In this document: piece by piece, positions 1-26,460 of the stretch | How positions within the stretch are numbered: the first letter of the stretch is position 1 | Layout of the letters: each line of letters begins with the position of its first letter | Source of the DNA: Daphnia pulex | Taxonomy: Eukaryota > Arthropoda > Branchiopoda > Diplostraca > Daphniidae | Direction: 5' to 3' | Length of the DNA stretch: 64,000 nt | Assembly: GCF_021134715.1 (NCBI RefSeq) | Contig: NC_060024.1 | Location: forward strand, 11,966,001-12,030,000 | Notes under the pieces: generated by a model | Told to the model about the DNA's origin: nothing | Database searches by the model: none | Seen by the model: the letters and a program-made list of their open reading frames with translations, nothing else | Program-made: the position numbers and the translations under genes

Positions 1-3000
1 CCCTAAAAAACTTTTTGAATTTCCACACGAAAGAAAACAAAAAAAAGACAAGTCTTTTAATCTCAAACATTTCTAGAGAGAAGAAAATAATAATAGAAGA
101 TAATAATAATAAAAAAAAATAATAATAATAATCACGCATCTGCGGGAATTGACAGGGGGTGGGAGACAGGTGAACGGCAGTAAAAAGTTGATATTTTATA
201 ATCTTTTTTTCCCCCCTGGAAAGAAACCTTTACCGTGCGAGTGTTTGAAATGTGATACAACTCAAAATCAACCAGGAAAATAACAAGCTTTTTTTTTCTT
301 CGACTCGGGTGGTGTGTGTGTGTGTGTAATGAACAAATTCGCAAGTGTGTGGGGAGGATATGTCGGTGCGCGAAAGACGTCACAAGATATTCCGCAATTT
401 GCCTTTGTTCCATTACTGAGCAATCAATTTTGACCGGCTAATATTATAGCTTTTGTTTGTCAACCTGCATCTTCCCCTTTTTGTATTTAGTTATTTTTTA
501 AAGCCTGCATTCATAACTGTTAAATCCTTTAATCTCCGCGACGAATTCCAAACGAGTTCTTTGTTTTTTTAAACTTTTACATGATACGCAAAGTGAAAGA
601 ATGGCTAAATCAATCAAGATAATTCTACAAGAAAAGAATAAATTAAGGGAAAAGGTGAATGAAGAAAGAAATGACCCTGCCCCTCCAATTTTTCAAAGAC
701 ACCAGCACACATTCAAGCACGAATTAAACAAGACGGTTATAATTGCAATAATAAACGACGTGTGTAAGCCAAAACGAAAAAGTATTAAAGAGAGCGGCAA
801 TGAAACGCAGACGTCTAACCAGTCGAAAGTAAAAACTAAACTTGCCCTAATGATTGTCCATTTGAACGCAATGTCTTTTTTCTTTAATTTAACGATATGC
901 GCGAGCATCACGTGGGAGGCGCTGTTATTCTTGATATTTTCCTCATTTTGTTTTTTGAAATTTGGAGTTTTGCGGATAAGTGCAGAAAAGGTAAGTAACA
1001 AGCAAAAGTGCAAGTCAGAGTGATCAATCAACAGTTGTTGTATGCAGATGTGAAGATGGGAAAGATAACTAAATTGCAAATCGAGGTCGTCGAGGAAAGG
1101 TTTCTTCAAGCGTCGGTTTTTTTTTGTCCTCGTTCTCTAATTCGACGATACGCAACTCGACGATTCGGAACTCGACGGTCTCCTTCTCGTCTTTCAATCT
1201 GACCAGGTCAAAAACAAATAATAACATAAATATTGAACCCAAAAAATGTGGGACTCGGTGACAAGGAGGACAAAATGAGAACAGTGTGGTCAGGTGGTCG
1301 TATATATTATATACACACAACAACACATTAAAAAGCGTCAGAAATTTCCTTCAAGAAATAACCGTCACCCATTTTGTTCGTGAATCAAGTCCCTCCATCT
1401 CCCATTCCATTTTCAAGTTGTAATCTTATTGGCTTCAAATGTCAAATGGGATACAATATTTTTTTTTAAATCTCCCCTCCCCTTAAATTTCTCTTTGGGG
1501 GAGGAGGGGTTGTTTGAAAATTTAGATTTTTGTTTTGTCTTGGTTTCACCCTGTTCGTGTAAGGCTTTTTACACACACACACACACACTCAGAAAGAGAA
1601 AGAGAGGACAGAAAATGACGTCACAACTCTCTATGACAATTGTTCTATCAACTATAAACAGTAAGACGGGATGATATTTGGAAAAAGGAAAAAAAAACAC
1701 GCACAAAAGCACGAAATATTTTTTGTTTTGTTTTTTTGTGGTTTCGAGTAAGACGAAAAAGATGATAAACAAAAGAAGTTTTTTTCAACACAAAAAAAAA
1801 TGAAATCAAACACACACATACTGCCCTTTGAATAATCGGAGCACGTTATACAGACGTCATGGGCAATCAACTTTGCCCACGTTTCTTTATCCCCAAAAAG
1901 TATTATTAATTTTTGTTTTCTATCAACACTTTTACGTCTTCTACGACTGAAACGTTCTTTGCACAATTTTGCTTGGTTTTTATTGGAACTGGTCTCAACT
2001 GAGCTGGTCGGTTGTTCCAAAACGAAAAAACAGAAAATTTCTTTGCAATTATTCGAAGAAAAAAACAAAAAAAACACAGGATTACAACAATAATTTTCTC
2101 TGGGGGGTAAACGGTAGAGATAAGAATTAGAGTGAAGAAGAAGAAAAAAAAACAACTTAAGATTTGATATCTGAAGGGAGTTGGGAGGGTAAATTGAAAG
2201 GGATGTGGCGGGAGTTAAATCGACAAGATGTAGTATATAATGTCCTAAGAATTTTCCCCTAACTTCCTGTCTTGTTTCTTTAACTTTGGCACACGTCTTT
2301 GGCTATTGCCCATGAAAAACTTGTACCTGATAAATGACCATTTGTTGGGAATGGTATATAAAGTTATATTCCCTTGCACTGATTCAAATTTTGTCGTCGT
2401 CGTCAATGTCATCGCAAGAGACGACAAACAAACGATGACAAAATGGCCCACAATGTTTTTTAAACTGATATCTTTGTTATTTAAAAAAAAATATTTCCAA
2501 GTCAATCAAGAAATGTATAACGACCCGATTAATTTTGGAGCAGAAAAAAAGCAAACTGTAAACAAATGAGCAAAAAAAATTGTAAAAAAAAAGACAACAA
2601 AACGGTTTCGACGGCGCAAATTTCGCGTTTGACTAGAAAAAGCCCCGACAAAACTTTTTCCTGAACCAAGAAGCGTTCGGTGTGATTCTTATTTAATTCT
2701 TTCTTTTTTAACTTTTAAATTGTAACTAGCTTTGATACTTGAGCTAAGACTTATTGCCTCTCACACACACACATGCGAATCGACGCTGAGTTCAGCGACG
2801 GCGCAGTTTTAAGACAATTTTTTTTTCTTTTTTCTTTCTTTTGAAAACCACAAAATGGATGTGTTGGGGCTTTGTGTGTGTGTAGTCAAGGGGATGGGAG
2901 GGCAGGTCTAACACGGGGAGGACAATTGTTTTGTGAAAGGGCAGGGGAGCAACGGGAGAGAAAATGAACAGAACGAGGAAAAAAAATGAACGGACGAGTA

Positions 3001-3759
3001 ACAAACACGGGCGCGCACGCAAACAATGTTGTAGTTACATGATAAAACATGAAACTGGGAGCGAGAGGGAGGGTATTCGAGTCGATTGCCTTTGTCCTTA
3101 TTTAGTCAGCCAAAAAGATTTGTTGTTTGGTGGTGGTGGTGGTAGGGACATTAGAAACAAGAGCGAAAGAAGACGCAAGAAATCGGTTTTTCTTTAAAAA
3201 AAAAAAGAACTTGATGGATTGATGGGGCGAATTTCCTCGATTAGAGCCGGGGGACGGGCAAAAGGGGATGCACATGATGTGGCAAAACGGTCTTCCTATC
3301 GTCCTATTATTATTTCTTATTCTTAGTTTAGTATTGTCATTTGTAATAATCACCAAACACGTAATAATCATGATTTCATCGTGGAGATCCTGGCATAAAT
3401 GTTTCCTCAATCATTCTCAAACAAATCCGTTGCTACGTAGGCTGAAACGAGTCCGAGAGAGCCGCAGTCCGTCACCATCAACGCGTAATTTCTTTGTTTT
3501 TTTTTACTCTTCTAACGACCAACTTGCTTCCTTTTGTTTTCGTCGCAATAGCTTCTGCTTTCGGGCCACCCTCTTTTGCTGCGACGTGTCACTTCTGCTT
3601 TCTTCCTGCTTTGTGTGTGTTGTGTGGTGTAGTGTTGTCGTGTACCTTCCTTCCTTCTTTCTTCGCCTTCACAAAGTTTTGTTTCTTTCACTTTTTTCCA
3701 TCACTCCATTCTTTTCTTTCGTTCCGTCATTCGAAGCAGCAGAAGTGGCCTGTTAGTGG
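1..3759. other. Non-coding spacer / distal 3' region of mub
   Basis: AT-rich sequence with long A and T homopolymers and short microsatellites, for example AAT repeats near 88-132, GT near 312-327 and AC near 1571-1588. Overlapping open frames on both strands at 600-1110 and 1650-2160 are low-complexity (Lys/Asn/Phe) and have no family resemblance. If the alternative last exon at 3760 is used, the part just below 3760 is its 3' UTR. I see no gene here. Confidence 0.6.
88..132. repeat. AAT-rich microsatellite
   Basis: Interrupted AAT/TAA trinucleotide repeat with a poly-A interruption. Confidence 0.8.
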
Positions 3760-3844
3760 TCAATGAATCGTGGCCTTCATTATAGGACTCGGCGCCAAAA
3801 ACGGGTAGCCCATCATGCCCATGGCTGCGGTCTCCATGGCCAAC
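3760..3844 (-). CDS. mub: Alternative 3'-terminal coding exon of mub/PCBP
   Basis: On the minus strand an acceptor (ATATCCAG) at 3845-3852 opens an 85-bp exon. It accepts the phase-2 junction left by the KH3 exon (donor at 6874) and reads 27 residues to a TGA at 3760-3762. The junction codes for INTRLAMETAAMGMMGYP, and the tail ends in IMKATIH. This resembles the short tail (INARLSSE...) that directly follows KH3 in vertebrate PCBPs. The normal last exon (5943-5568) continues INTSVELHKAN instead. The two exons therefore look like mutually exclusive termini, giving a short-tailed isoform of about 613 residues (364 if the linker insert is also spliced out). This is inferred from splice phase and residue similarity, with no transcript evidence. 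Confidence 0.72.
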
Positions 3845-5567
3845 CTGGATATTGTCGTCATAACAACCGAGGGCCAAAAACGGAAAAAAAATCGGGGTCA
3901 GAGAAGAAAAAAAAAGCGAGAAAAAAATAGCGGGGGAAAAAAAAGCAAAACGAGAAATCGCGATTAGTTTTGTGTTCGAAAAAATTGTTTAAAAATACGT
4001 AAATTCCGTTATAAAATTAAAATGGTTATTATTTAAGATCTATGATAATACGAAAAATGAAAAAGACCACGCCGATTTTTTTTCAAACAGGTACTTTTCT
4101 AGTGTACCGCTGTGTGTACTTCCGTCACAAAATCCACGTGAATGAGGGACACAAAGCCAACAGATTTTCAATAAACGTTTCCTTTTTGTGTTTTGTTTTC
4201 TAGCAAATTTCTCTTTTAATCATTCTATTGCCTCACAGTGTATGACCTATCATCATAACCATCATAGTCATCGAAAACTCTTACATTACGAAACGAAACT
4301 ACATTTTTGTTTTAAAAAAGAAGAAAAAACTGACAAAGGTGGAGGGGGGACCAAAGATAGAATAGAGAGGACAGAACATGGGCCGGAGAGAACAAGGTAT
4401 TTTTGTAGCAGCAAGAGTTTCTCTACTGTATACAATGTCAAATAAAAGAAAAAAAAAGTAATCTCCTTCCACGGGGTTTTCTTATAAACGAAGGCAATGT
4501 TGGGAAGATAGGGGAAAAAAGAAAAAAAGGAATAGGATTTTGTTTTTGTTTTTTTATGACGGCCATGTGGGGTATCATATGTATAGAAATGGGAGAAAGA
4601 ATGATTTAGAGGGAGAAAATCAACACATACAAGAGAGAAAGGAGGAATTGGGAGTAGAACAGTCAACACGGCGGAAGGATTGAAAAAAATAATAATGATA
4701 ATTATAAAATTTCCATTTGAAACCAGACGCGTGGTATTATATGTGTACAAATTGAATGCCCCAACCTAAAACGTTTTTTTTTTTCAATAGACTCGGAACG
4801 GACCGGATATTTTTCCCCCTTCAAACCAAATGCAAATATACTAGTATTCAAGAGTGAGAATTCTAAAGAAACTTTCAGGGTCTTTACAACTTTCAACATT
4901 TTTCTACGAATAAACTCGTCACTACTAGCACGGTCAGACGCTATCATTCCTATTTGGTTGATTTTCACCACCCCCCTCCATCCACATAGTCTTGCGCAAA
5001 AATAACAACAACCAAAAACAAAGAAGGGACAGCCTAGATTTCTGGTCACCTTCATCACTCCGGAAACGCAGAAGGGATGCAAATTATTTTAATTTTTTTT
5101 TTCTAAGAACGTGAATGACAAACAGAATTGAGGTGGGGGGGTAAGGGAAATAATCAAAATCAAACCATCAGAAAGTCAAGAAAGAGTGAACCCGACGACT
5201 GTTAAGTTTCGTGTATGATACAAGCAAAAACAACACTCTTGATTCTGATGATTTCAAATTTGAGAACTATCTTCTAGATCAACGGACCGGTGGAATAATG
5301 ACAATTCAAGAAAGAAAGTTGTTGTTACTTTTACGAATTACTTTCAACAAAAAGGCAGAAAAAAAAATCTCGTTTAAATTAAACTCAAAAACTTCCAAAT
5401 AGTATCAGGGGAAGAGATGGGAAAACAGCCACACGAACGTGGTGGTCAGATAACGTAAGAACAAACTTCCAGCTGATCGATATCCCCAAAACACCATCCC
5501 AGTCCTTTAACAACTTATTATTTGGCCCACTAAACTGTAAGAGAAGTTGAAGGAGAAGAGTTCAAAA
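3845..5567. other. mub 3' UTR / intron region
   Basis: This stretch follows the main mub stop at 5568 and precedes the alternative terminal exon, so it is 3' UTR for one isoform and intron for the other. A minus-strand ATTAAA lies at 5088-5093, about 480 bp past the main stop, and is a candidate polyadenylation signal. I see no coding exon. Confidence 0.5.
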
Positions 5568-17939
<12,372 letters not shown>

Positions 17940-20900
17940 TGTACAATTCAAACGGCTATCGTTCTGGTAGTAACAAGTCAAGTCTTGATTGTAGTACAGC
18001 TCCACAGTCGATGCCGTCTTTGAGCGACGTCAAGGGACGGGCGAACGGACAGTGATGAGAAGAAGAGACGAAGAAGAAGATACAGGAGAAGAAAACAAAA
18101 TCACGAGATGGCCCAGCAAAGTCCTGAGTCCAGGGATAATTCAAGGGCTAAATTAAACGACACAGAATAAAAAGAAACAATTAATTTAGTTATCGCAATT
18201 CAATTTACGTCATAAGTAGAACAATGATAGCAATAATAAATCCAATTAACCAGAGACACGGCCAAAAATAAAAACTAAAAAGATCCCATCTCCTTTTTCT
18301 TTCTATTTCTTTGCTTTAAACACCGCACCTGTTTGAGGATATTTCGGGATTTCTTTGTTTAGTAGTCTTCACAATCAAGCTTTAACATAACACCAATATC
18401 ATCGGAAATGATACAATACAAAGTTGCCAATGAATCTTTTCGGGAGTCTTCTCAGGGACAACAAGAACGAGGGAGGGACATTGAGGTAAAAGCGAGGTAA
18501 AAGGTGGAGCAGGAAAGAAACTCTCGGGGTAGGTGGTGCGGGGTACACCAAAGACGCCAGCGGACTGAGTCGTCGACAACAAGGCGAGGGAGAGAAAAGG
18601 GGGAACAAGGAGCAAGCGACTGCAACAGTCGGGAGCGCACACACTGTAGAGGAAAGAGGAGAGCCCACACAAATGCCTACATGTCCTGTGGGTGCGTGAT
18701 GCATTCGTTCGGTTCCGTTGCATTCGGCGGCGCGCGCAACAGCCAAACCTGCTCCTCCCCCTCTCCTCATCTTAATTGCAAACAGTTCCCTACACACACT
18801 CCCCCCCCCCCACCCTCTTTCCAACTAGCTAAGAGAAAGAGCTCAATGAATCATTTACGAGAAACAAATCCTAGAGTCTCGTACATTAAAACACAATTTG
18901 TCAAAGATTACCAACGAGGAGAAAAACGGGAAAGCTAAAAATGAATTAAAGGCCACACATAGTCGGCCCGGAGGTGAGGCAAGTACAGTGACGGCAAGAG
19001 TGATGCCCAGACCAACCGATCGATCGATCGCTTTTCAAAGTCCCCCCACAGAAAAAAAAAGATGGGCAAATGGAGAAAAAGCAAAGAGAGGGAGAACTGT
19101 GTAGGGCGCACTGAATATTTAAAGACGAGCCACTCTTGGGGTTCTCATGTTGTTAAGGGATTCCACCCGAAAACGACAAACCCTATTGGTAAAAAAAGAC
19201 GGGACACATACACACAAAAGAAGACGTCAAAAGATGTCCCAAATAAGAAAAGAAATGCGACGAGTGCGTGTGTGTCTGTGTGCCGACTCGCGGGACGTCG
19301 AACTTGAAAACTTCAAAAGCCAAGTAAAATCCAGTTCACTCATCTTTTTACTCTTTGGCTCCAAGAAAAGAAGAAAATTTTCGACGAGGGAACGGATTTG
19401 AACAAGTATTAGAGGGCAAAAATGAATCAAAGAAAGAAAGAAAGAAGAAAACGTATGCGTATACACTCTTAGGGGAGGGAATCAACAAAGAAGAAGCTGC
19501 GCAATATATCCTATCCCTGCTTTTCATCCACCAAAGACGAAGCCAGCGTGACCAATCCACTCGACGGGCTAAGGGAATCCTATTTCGGACGGAGTTTCTA
19601 TATCATTTAGAATTCTCTATTCGCGGTCCTTTTAAAAAGTCTTTATAACAAGTGCCATTTCCTTCCCACATTTACACACACACAGAGTAACCAACACGCA
19701 CAAGATGGGGGGGAAGCGGTAGTTGAATCAAACACGGAAATGGGCGTGGAGCTTGCCAACCTATAAATAAAATGCTGCTTTTCCAACGGTTAGTGGCTGT
19801 GGCTGTGGTGTGTTTTGTTACCATTCCAAAAAACAAAAACAAAAATCAAACTCGAGAAAGACACGAAAGTTGGGGCGGACAAGTACGTCGGGACACATCA
19901 TGACCCACCGTTCAATATCGATAGCAACAACCCCGACAACTAATTTGTTTTTGTTTTTTTTCCCATTTTCCTTTTCTTATTTTTTTTTTTTTGCTAGCTA
20001 GCTGTTGGAGTAGTGTCACGAATCGTAAAGCGCCACACAAATCAATCCCAACCGTCTCCACAACTTCCGTCCGGTCTTTTTCTTTCTTTCTTCATTGCCA
20101 CACAGAGTAGGCTCAACCTTCCGTGATGTGAGCGCCGACACGCAACACACACACAACCTGTCGCGTTCCGAAAAAAGCAAATAAGAAGAGGAAAATTCTA
20201 CCCTAAAAATTCTTAAAAAAAACTAAAATACGAAAGAGACAATTCCTGGCATCTGGAGAACAGAAGCCTGGCAGTTCATCAACACGAATCCATCATGTCT
20301 TTTTGTATTTGGATGCGAACGGGAGAAGCAAAAGAGGAGGAGGAAAAACTTGCATTGAAAGTATGCCGAGGATGACTGGCTAGCTAGCTGGCAGAGAAGA
20401 TGACGGTAAAAATAAAAACAAGAAAAAAAAGGGAGAATCTTGACAGGAAAAGCTCCAAGGATGTGTGATCAACTGAAATTCCACATTTCCGGCCAGCAGG
20501 ACTTGTATTTCTCTTTCCCTAACACACAAATGATTCAAGGTATTCTTCGCCGCTACAACTAGTGAATCATGCCATTCTTTCCAAGTGCATTTCGTTGAGT
20601 AAAACCTTAACAAACACACTACATATTGTACGACTAAGTGGCGACATCGCCCAACAGTCGTCGGTATCCAACAACAACCTATCAAGAAAACAAAAATAAT
20701 AAAAGGAAAAAAGAGAGCTCAATAACCTTGCTGGACCAACGACACACACACACTAGTGGGCAGTAATACTTCGAAGTACCACACCGCTACAGTACCTTAC
20801 GAGATGGTGCAGAGTGCAGCCATAAAACAAAAATAAAAGCAAAAAGAACAGATCTTTTCCTTTGCACCGAAGATAAAAACCTTTTAAATGTCGCGCGACC

Positions 20901-23900
20901 TTTAAACAAGAGGCAAGTGAACGAGTGTAGTACTTGTTCGTCCACCTGGGTGATTCTATTTATTCGCTTCAAACTTTCTGCCGACACTCTCGGGAAAAAA
21001 CACAACAAAAAATCAATGTTTAGTAAATAGTGCACGCCAGCTCTATACGCCAGTGTCTGTCTCTACTTCACCACCAAGTCTAAAGGATCAACTACTCTTC
21101 CCCCCGAATAGACACTGATCCACAGTGATGGGATTGTTCATCCTCCGTCTCTACAGAAAAAACTCCAGACGATGAATAAATCAAAACATTTTCTCGCTAC
21201 CTGCCAAACAAAACTCACGAAGTAAAATAAGAAAAAACCGTGACAGGATCTGTTTAAATTAAATAAAAAGGAACGGGGGGAAAACTAGTCGCAACCGAAT
21301 CAATTCCTCACGCTCGAAAAAATTGCATCTAAATCAACATTTGATTAAACCTACATGTAACGGCGGAATTATCCAAGAAAAAAAAAATTAATAAAAAATG
21401 ATTTTCGATACACGACATCTATAATTGGAAACTGGGGCTCGTCTGGCCGAGTAATTTTCAATAAGGTAATGAGCTCCGGGCGGTGGACCGTGGCCGAGGA
21501 GTATAAGAGGTTGGATGAGGAGAGAAGGAGGGAGGGGATTGAATGCGCGACTGGATGGATTGGATTGGATGCAGCCGCCCAGAATTCTCTCAAGGACACG
21601 ACAGAACGGAATCGATCGGATATGGTTATGGCGGGCGACATGGAGCGCGATCAGAGGGAAAGGAAATCGATTCATCTTCCATCGAGGGAAATCAGTCCCC
21701 ACTTTCTCATCCGGTCCGGATGAACCAGAAAGATGTACACCAGAAGGAGAGAAATATATATATATACAGACAAGATCCAACAGCGACAACTACCCAACAT
21801 CGCAGCCATCCAGCAAAGCAACAGTTCTGTCGTCCAACCGATCTGCCGTGGATAAGTAATAATCTCTTGGCTCACTAGCACTTGAAAAGAAGAACATTCA
21901 ACGGCAGACGGGGAAAAAATCCCAACGCCAAATCAAATACGGAGCTCAGTAATTCAGGAAAGATGAAAGACGAAATGGGAAGTCAAACAGTGTGCCATCA
22001 TCTTTTGCTCAGCAGTCCTCCTCCACGCCCCCCTTCAAACATACAGAGAAGAGAAAGAAGAAGAAGCTCACCGGGGCCAGGGGAGCGTGACTTTCGTGAG
22101 CCAGAACGACTGTCATTATCTTCCCTGTAGACTCGCGCCACCACTCCAATCTCAATCCAATCTCGCTAAAGCTCTCAGGTCATGTCTCTTTCATGGCTTT
22201 ACCTTTTCTATCCGGTTGAAACGTGCTCAATGTGTTCTCCCCTTCGCCCGATTGCGAAATGATGGAAACAAAAGACGCACTAGCATACGAGAATTAGAAA
22301 AGGGGAGATAGAAAAAATAGAAGAAGAAAAAAAAAACGAAATTCGAGACATGCCTCATTAGAACACGCAAGCTTCTCTCCTGTCCACGACATCTGCCGAC
22401 CCAACGACACGCACACTTCCTTCACAGTGTGTACAAACTCTCAAAAGAAGACGAACAAGTTTCCTTGACTCTCGACGACAACCTGAACCCGGCTAATCTG
22501 TCACGAACGGTCTTCCCTTTTCCTTATTCAGGGAGATAAAAGACGACGACGACGACGCCAACTTTGGAAGCATCCACCAGTCGGTAGGTAAAGAACGAAA
22601 CGAAACTAATCAAACCTAGTGGATACGAAGGCGTGGCCAAGGAAGAAAAATTGGTCATGAAAAATTCATGATGACATTGGGTCACCTTCCTATCGGGGGT
22701 CCACCAGGTGATGGAGACAGAACTCCGAAAGCCGATCGGAAGCTTTTCTCAAGATTACGCCCGGGCAAATGGAACCTTTGCACAAAAATGAATCATCTCC
22801 CACGTCCAACCAAACAAGACGTCGACTGCCCACAGGGGACCGTCTATCACAAACATGTACACACACACACACCAACATCTAGCAGCTACACACATCAATG
22901 AAAAGGTGGATGAAGAAAAATGATGCACATATAATGTGCACTGCGCTCGGCAACGATAAAAACAGCAAGCAAGGAAAAAAAAATATAAAAAGTACGACAT
23001 ATTACGTTCGTGAAAGATGGAACGACTGTAGCGCACGCTATTTTGAATAGACGATGTTATTTGTCATTTCAATCTTTCCCCTTTTTAAAACCCCCCCGGT
23101 GATGGAATGAAAGGAAAAGTTAAGGTGCTCGGTGGAGATTGATCAATGTTAACTGGTACCCATACATCCGTATTCCTATGTTAACCCCCATCATATTTCA
23201 CTCTCTTTCTCCCCAAAGCGGATGTAATCTCCCATCCTACACTTCCCAATTCCCCAGCGTAGACTATACACGTCTTAAATTCAAACTGCGAGCAAGCTTT
23301 CAATCGATAAGAGCAATTGTTTTGCCATACAACATACACGAACGGCTTCTATTGAGAAATTCAATTCTGAATCCACCTCTCCTCTTTCTCCCTTCTCTCT
23401 GTACAGCATTTGCCGCCATCATCATTGGCCGTCATCTTCCGGACGAGCTCTTCAGTATTAGATTTGTACTCGATCCTGTTTCCCCCCCCCTTTTCGTTTT
23501 GAATACATCACCGATGGCAACGACAGCAGCGTCCATATTATACTACACTCCCCCCCCTCTTCGCTTACACGGTGGACACAAGAGAGAAGCCAATTTGGAC
23601 GTCGTCGTCGGAAATATATATACACACAATAGGAAATGATGTATTTACGTTTATGCTGCTCAACTAGAGAACAAGATAAAAAAAAAAAGAGTAGAACCTA
23701 ACGCAAGGACCGAGGGCGCGCAGGATCAGAGTTCGGGAGAAGCTTAGCTAGGCGTCGCTATGGAAACGTTGAGCTTCTGCTTCGGACTAGTACACGTAAC
23801 TTTTTAACCAAAGACAACACGAGAATAAGAAAAAAGGAACGCGTCTTAGTGCTATAAGCTGAATAGGGAGGACGGGGATCGCATGGAGTGGTTGGAGTAG

Positions 23901-26460
23901 TCGCTCGGACCAATTAGCCCAGCGAGAGAGGACCCCCAGCAAGCAAGCATACACACACCCACCCGTAACTCAAAGAGTTAATAACGTGGTTGTGGAGCAC
24001 AAGATAAAGAAAACGCGCATCTATAAAAAGTATGATGCATGCACAAAAGATGGGTTAGTCGCCATCCTAGTAAGCAGTAGAGCCAGTACAGTTGGGGAGA
24101 GTACCTAACGCTCACACAAAGATCAATAATTTTCGACAATGGAAGAAGAAGCGACGAGAGCTTCTTGCCTCTGCAGACTCTACACTACTACCTTGCCCAT
24201 GAAGGAAGACTGAGGGGGTGCTTTTTAACAATGCGCATACATGTATACGGGTATATTCAAGAGCAAAATCTCATAGACCAAAAAAGAAAATAGAAGAGGG
24301 AGAGACTGTCGGCATCATTATTCGACGACGGGAAACTAATCCGTCATTAGAGTCACGAGAGACAGAAGGAGATGGGGCGACACGGCGCAGCTCTTATCTG
24401 CAGTTTGAACAGTCCTCTCTCTGCCAGCGTCCCATTGTTATATATAAAACACCCGGCCCTGTAACCCCACAGATTCATGAACACGCTATTCCATTTATCT
24501 AAACTTTTCCAAAGGCGCCAACACACAATAGAGGCTTTAATTGCAAACACCCCCAACCTTTTTCCTTCCTACCATATACTTCGACATGGATCGATCATTA
24601 AAAGGAAGACGTGAGAAAATAAAAAGAAAAAGAGAAAAAGGATTTCTTCAAATAACGAAATATAAAAAAGACCAAATCGTTTGGTAATTCCTAGCGAATA
24701 AGATTGCAATAAAATGGGAGAGACTGACTAACCTGACTACACACGTACAATCAGACGAATATAGAGATGGAACCTTACAGCAATTTTGAATTGCAAATGG
24801 ACGCTAATGGCGGCTGAGCCCAGACCGTCCCTTTGAATCCCCCATCATAGAAACGTTCAACGAGTAAAACGAATCACGAATGGAAATTCAATAGTAGAAT
24901 CTCCATTTAAACCCTTGAATTAAAGCCCACCCTCAACAAAGAGAAGTCGATAAAAATAAAAGATACAATCAAAAATTCTCCCCAATTAATAATTTACAAA
25001 TAGCATTTCAAAATCAAAGACTGATAAGCCAATCGAGGCCTATTAAAAAACTAAATTTGAACCACCCACCCTTGGTAATCGCTTCTGACAAAACGTGGTC
25101 GCCTAAAAACGTGCGTTATAAACAATCTGAGAAAAAGCAAGCAGCTTCTTCTCAATCCGTGGGGGCCAAAAAAACCGCTTCATTACGTATTCCGTTGATG
25201 CTACCGATTTATTCACGACGTGTCTACTGGGAAAGACGAGAAGAAAAGAGACCCCACAGGAATCCCGATACTCGGGCGTTGACTTTGCTACGACGTGTCT
25301 GCCAGCCCCCAATGGCAAAAAGCTGAAATGCCACGAATATCCACGTTGATAAGACTGTATCGTTTCAATCCAACATGTCGGTTGAACCGAAAAAGAAAAA
25401 AAAAACAAATCTAATATGGAATACCTGGAACGTCGCTAACCACTAATCTAACGAACGAAACTATGTCTCACACACACAACTTTCATTAAGTGAAAAAGGA
25501 TCGCTGCCAACATAAAAACTTCTGTTTAGCTACAACTTTTTCGAGTCCCGGGATGGGGGGAAAAAATGGAGGCGATTACAGATTTTCGTGAAATTATCTC
25601 ACATTGTACGGGGAACACTAATGAAACCACGAGTGTTATCTATCTTTGGCTTTATCGTTACACTGAAGTCATCGTGACTGATAAAAGACGGTGGAAAGCC
25701 CATGATAAAAATGCATCGAAAAATATACATCAGATTGGGCTCACACAACAGGGCCAGAAATGAAAAAATAAAAGAATAAATTCACCCAAAATGCAACTAC
25801 GAAACCTATCAGATTTTATAATTACTTTTCTACTTTTCATTTCAAAAAATTTTAGTCAAGGCTCATGGACGACGAGCTCGCGGTCAGAGGCCGGGAACTC
25901 ATGAGCTAGCACACACGAGATTGTTTCACAAAAACGTACTAGAAAAATTCTATTCTCGGGACATTCGTGGATGAAAATTCGACAAAACGATAGTAGAAAA
26001 CTTAGTCTATACCAAATACACATATTCAGACACTTACAATTGATAGAAAATAGTTATATTCACCTGGAAAAAGGGCCAAATTTCGGTAAACACTCTCCTC
26101 TTGATTACCAGCTTGAGTCTCTTGCCAACCACGCTCACAGAAGTCTACGAAAACCTGCTGTGTCAGATCGCCGTCAGAGGTCTCTCAGAAATATATTTTA
26201 AAGAATTCATTCTAGTTTTTTATAAAACTTATTAGAAATTTCAATTGATTAAATATTTAAAAAAATTATAGACCTGTTTTTACAGAATAAAATGATAACT
26301 TATAACTTTATTAATAAATCATTATAAAACACCCATTGTGGCGATGTTGGAGCCGATTGACGTCTGCTACTAACCAAGTTGTATTTTGAATGTTTATATT
26401 TTTTATTTTTTATTTAATGTTTGATTTTCATCTTTTAAGAACACGTTTCCCGTAGAAAAA
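17940..26460. other. Upstream region of mub and intergenic spacer
   Basis: No supportable coding exon over 8.5 kb. The longest open frame (23139-23639, plus, 166 codons) runs through C homopolymers and has no recognisable domain. Untranslated first exons and the promoter of mub must lie to the right of 17940, but they cannot be placed from sequence alone. Microsatellites include GAC repeats near 22532-22556 and AC runs. Confidence 0.55.

Noticed and set aside
601-1109. Overlapping 138-140 codon frames on both strands
   Set aside because: Low-complexity, AT-driven residue content, no domain, no splice or promoter context.
23139-23639. 166-codon plus-strand frame upstream of mub
   Set aside because: It runs through C homopolymers and microsatellite-like sequence, and its product has no recognisable feature.
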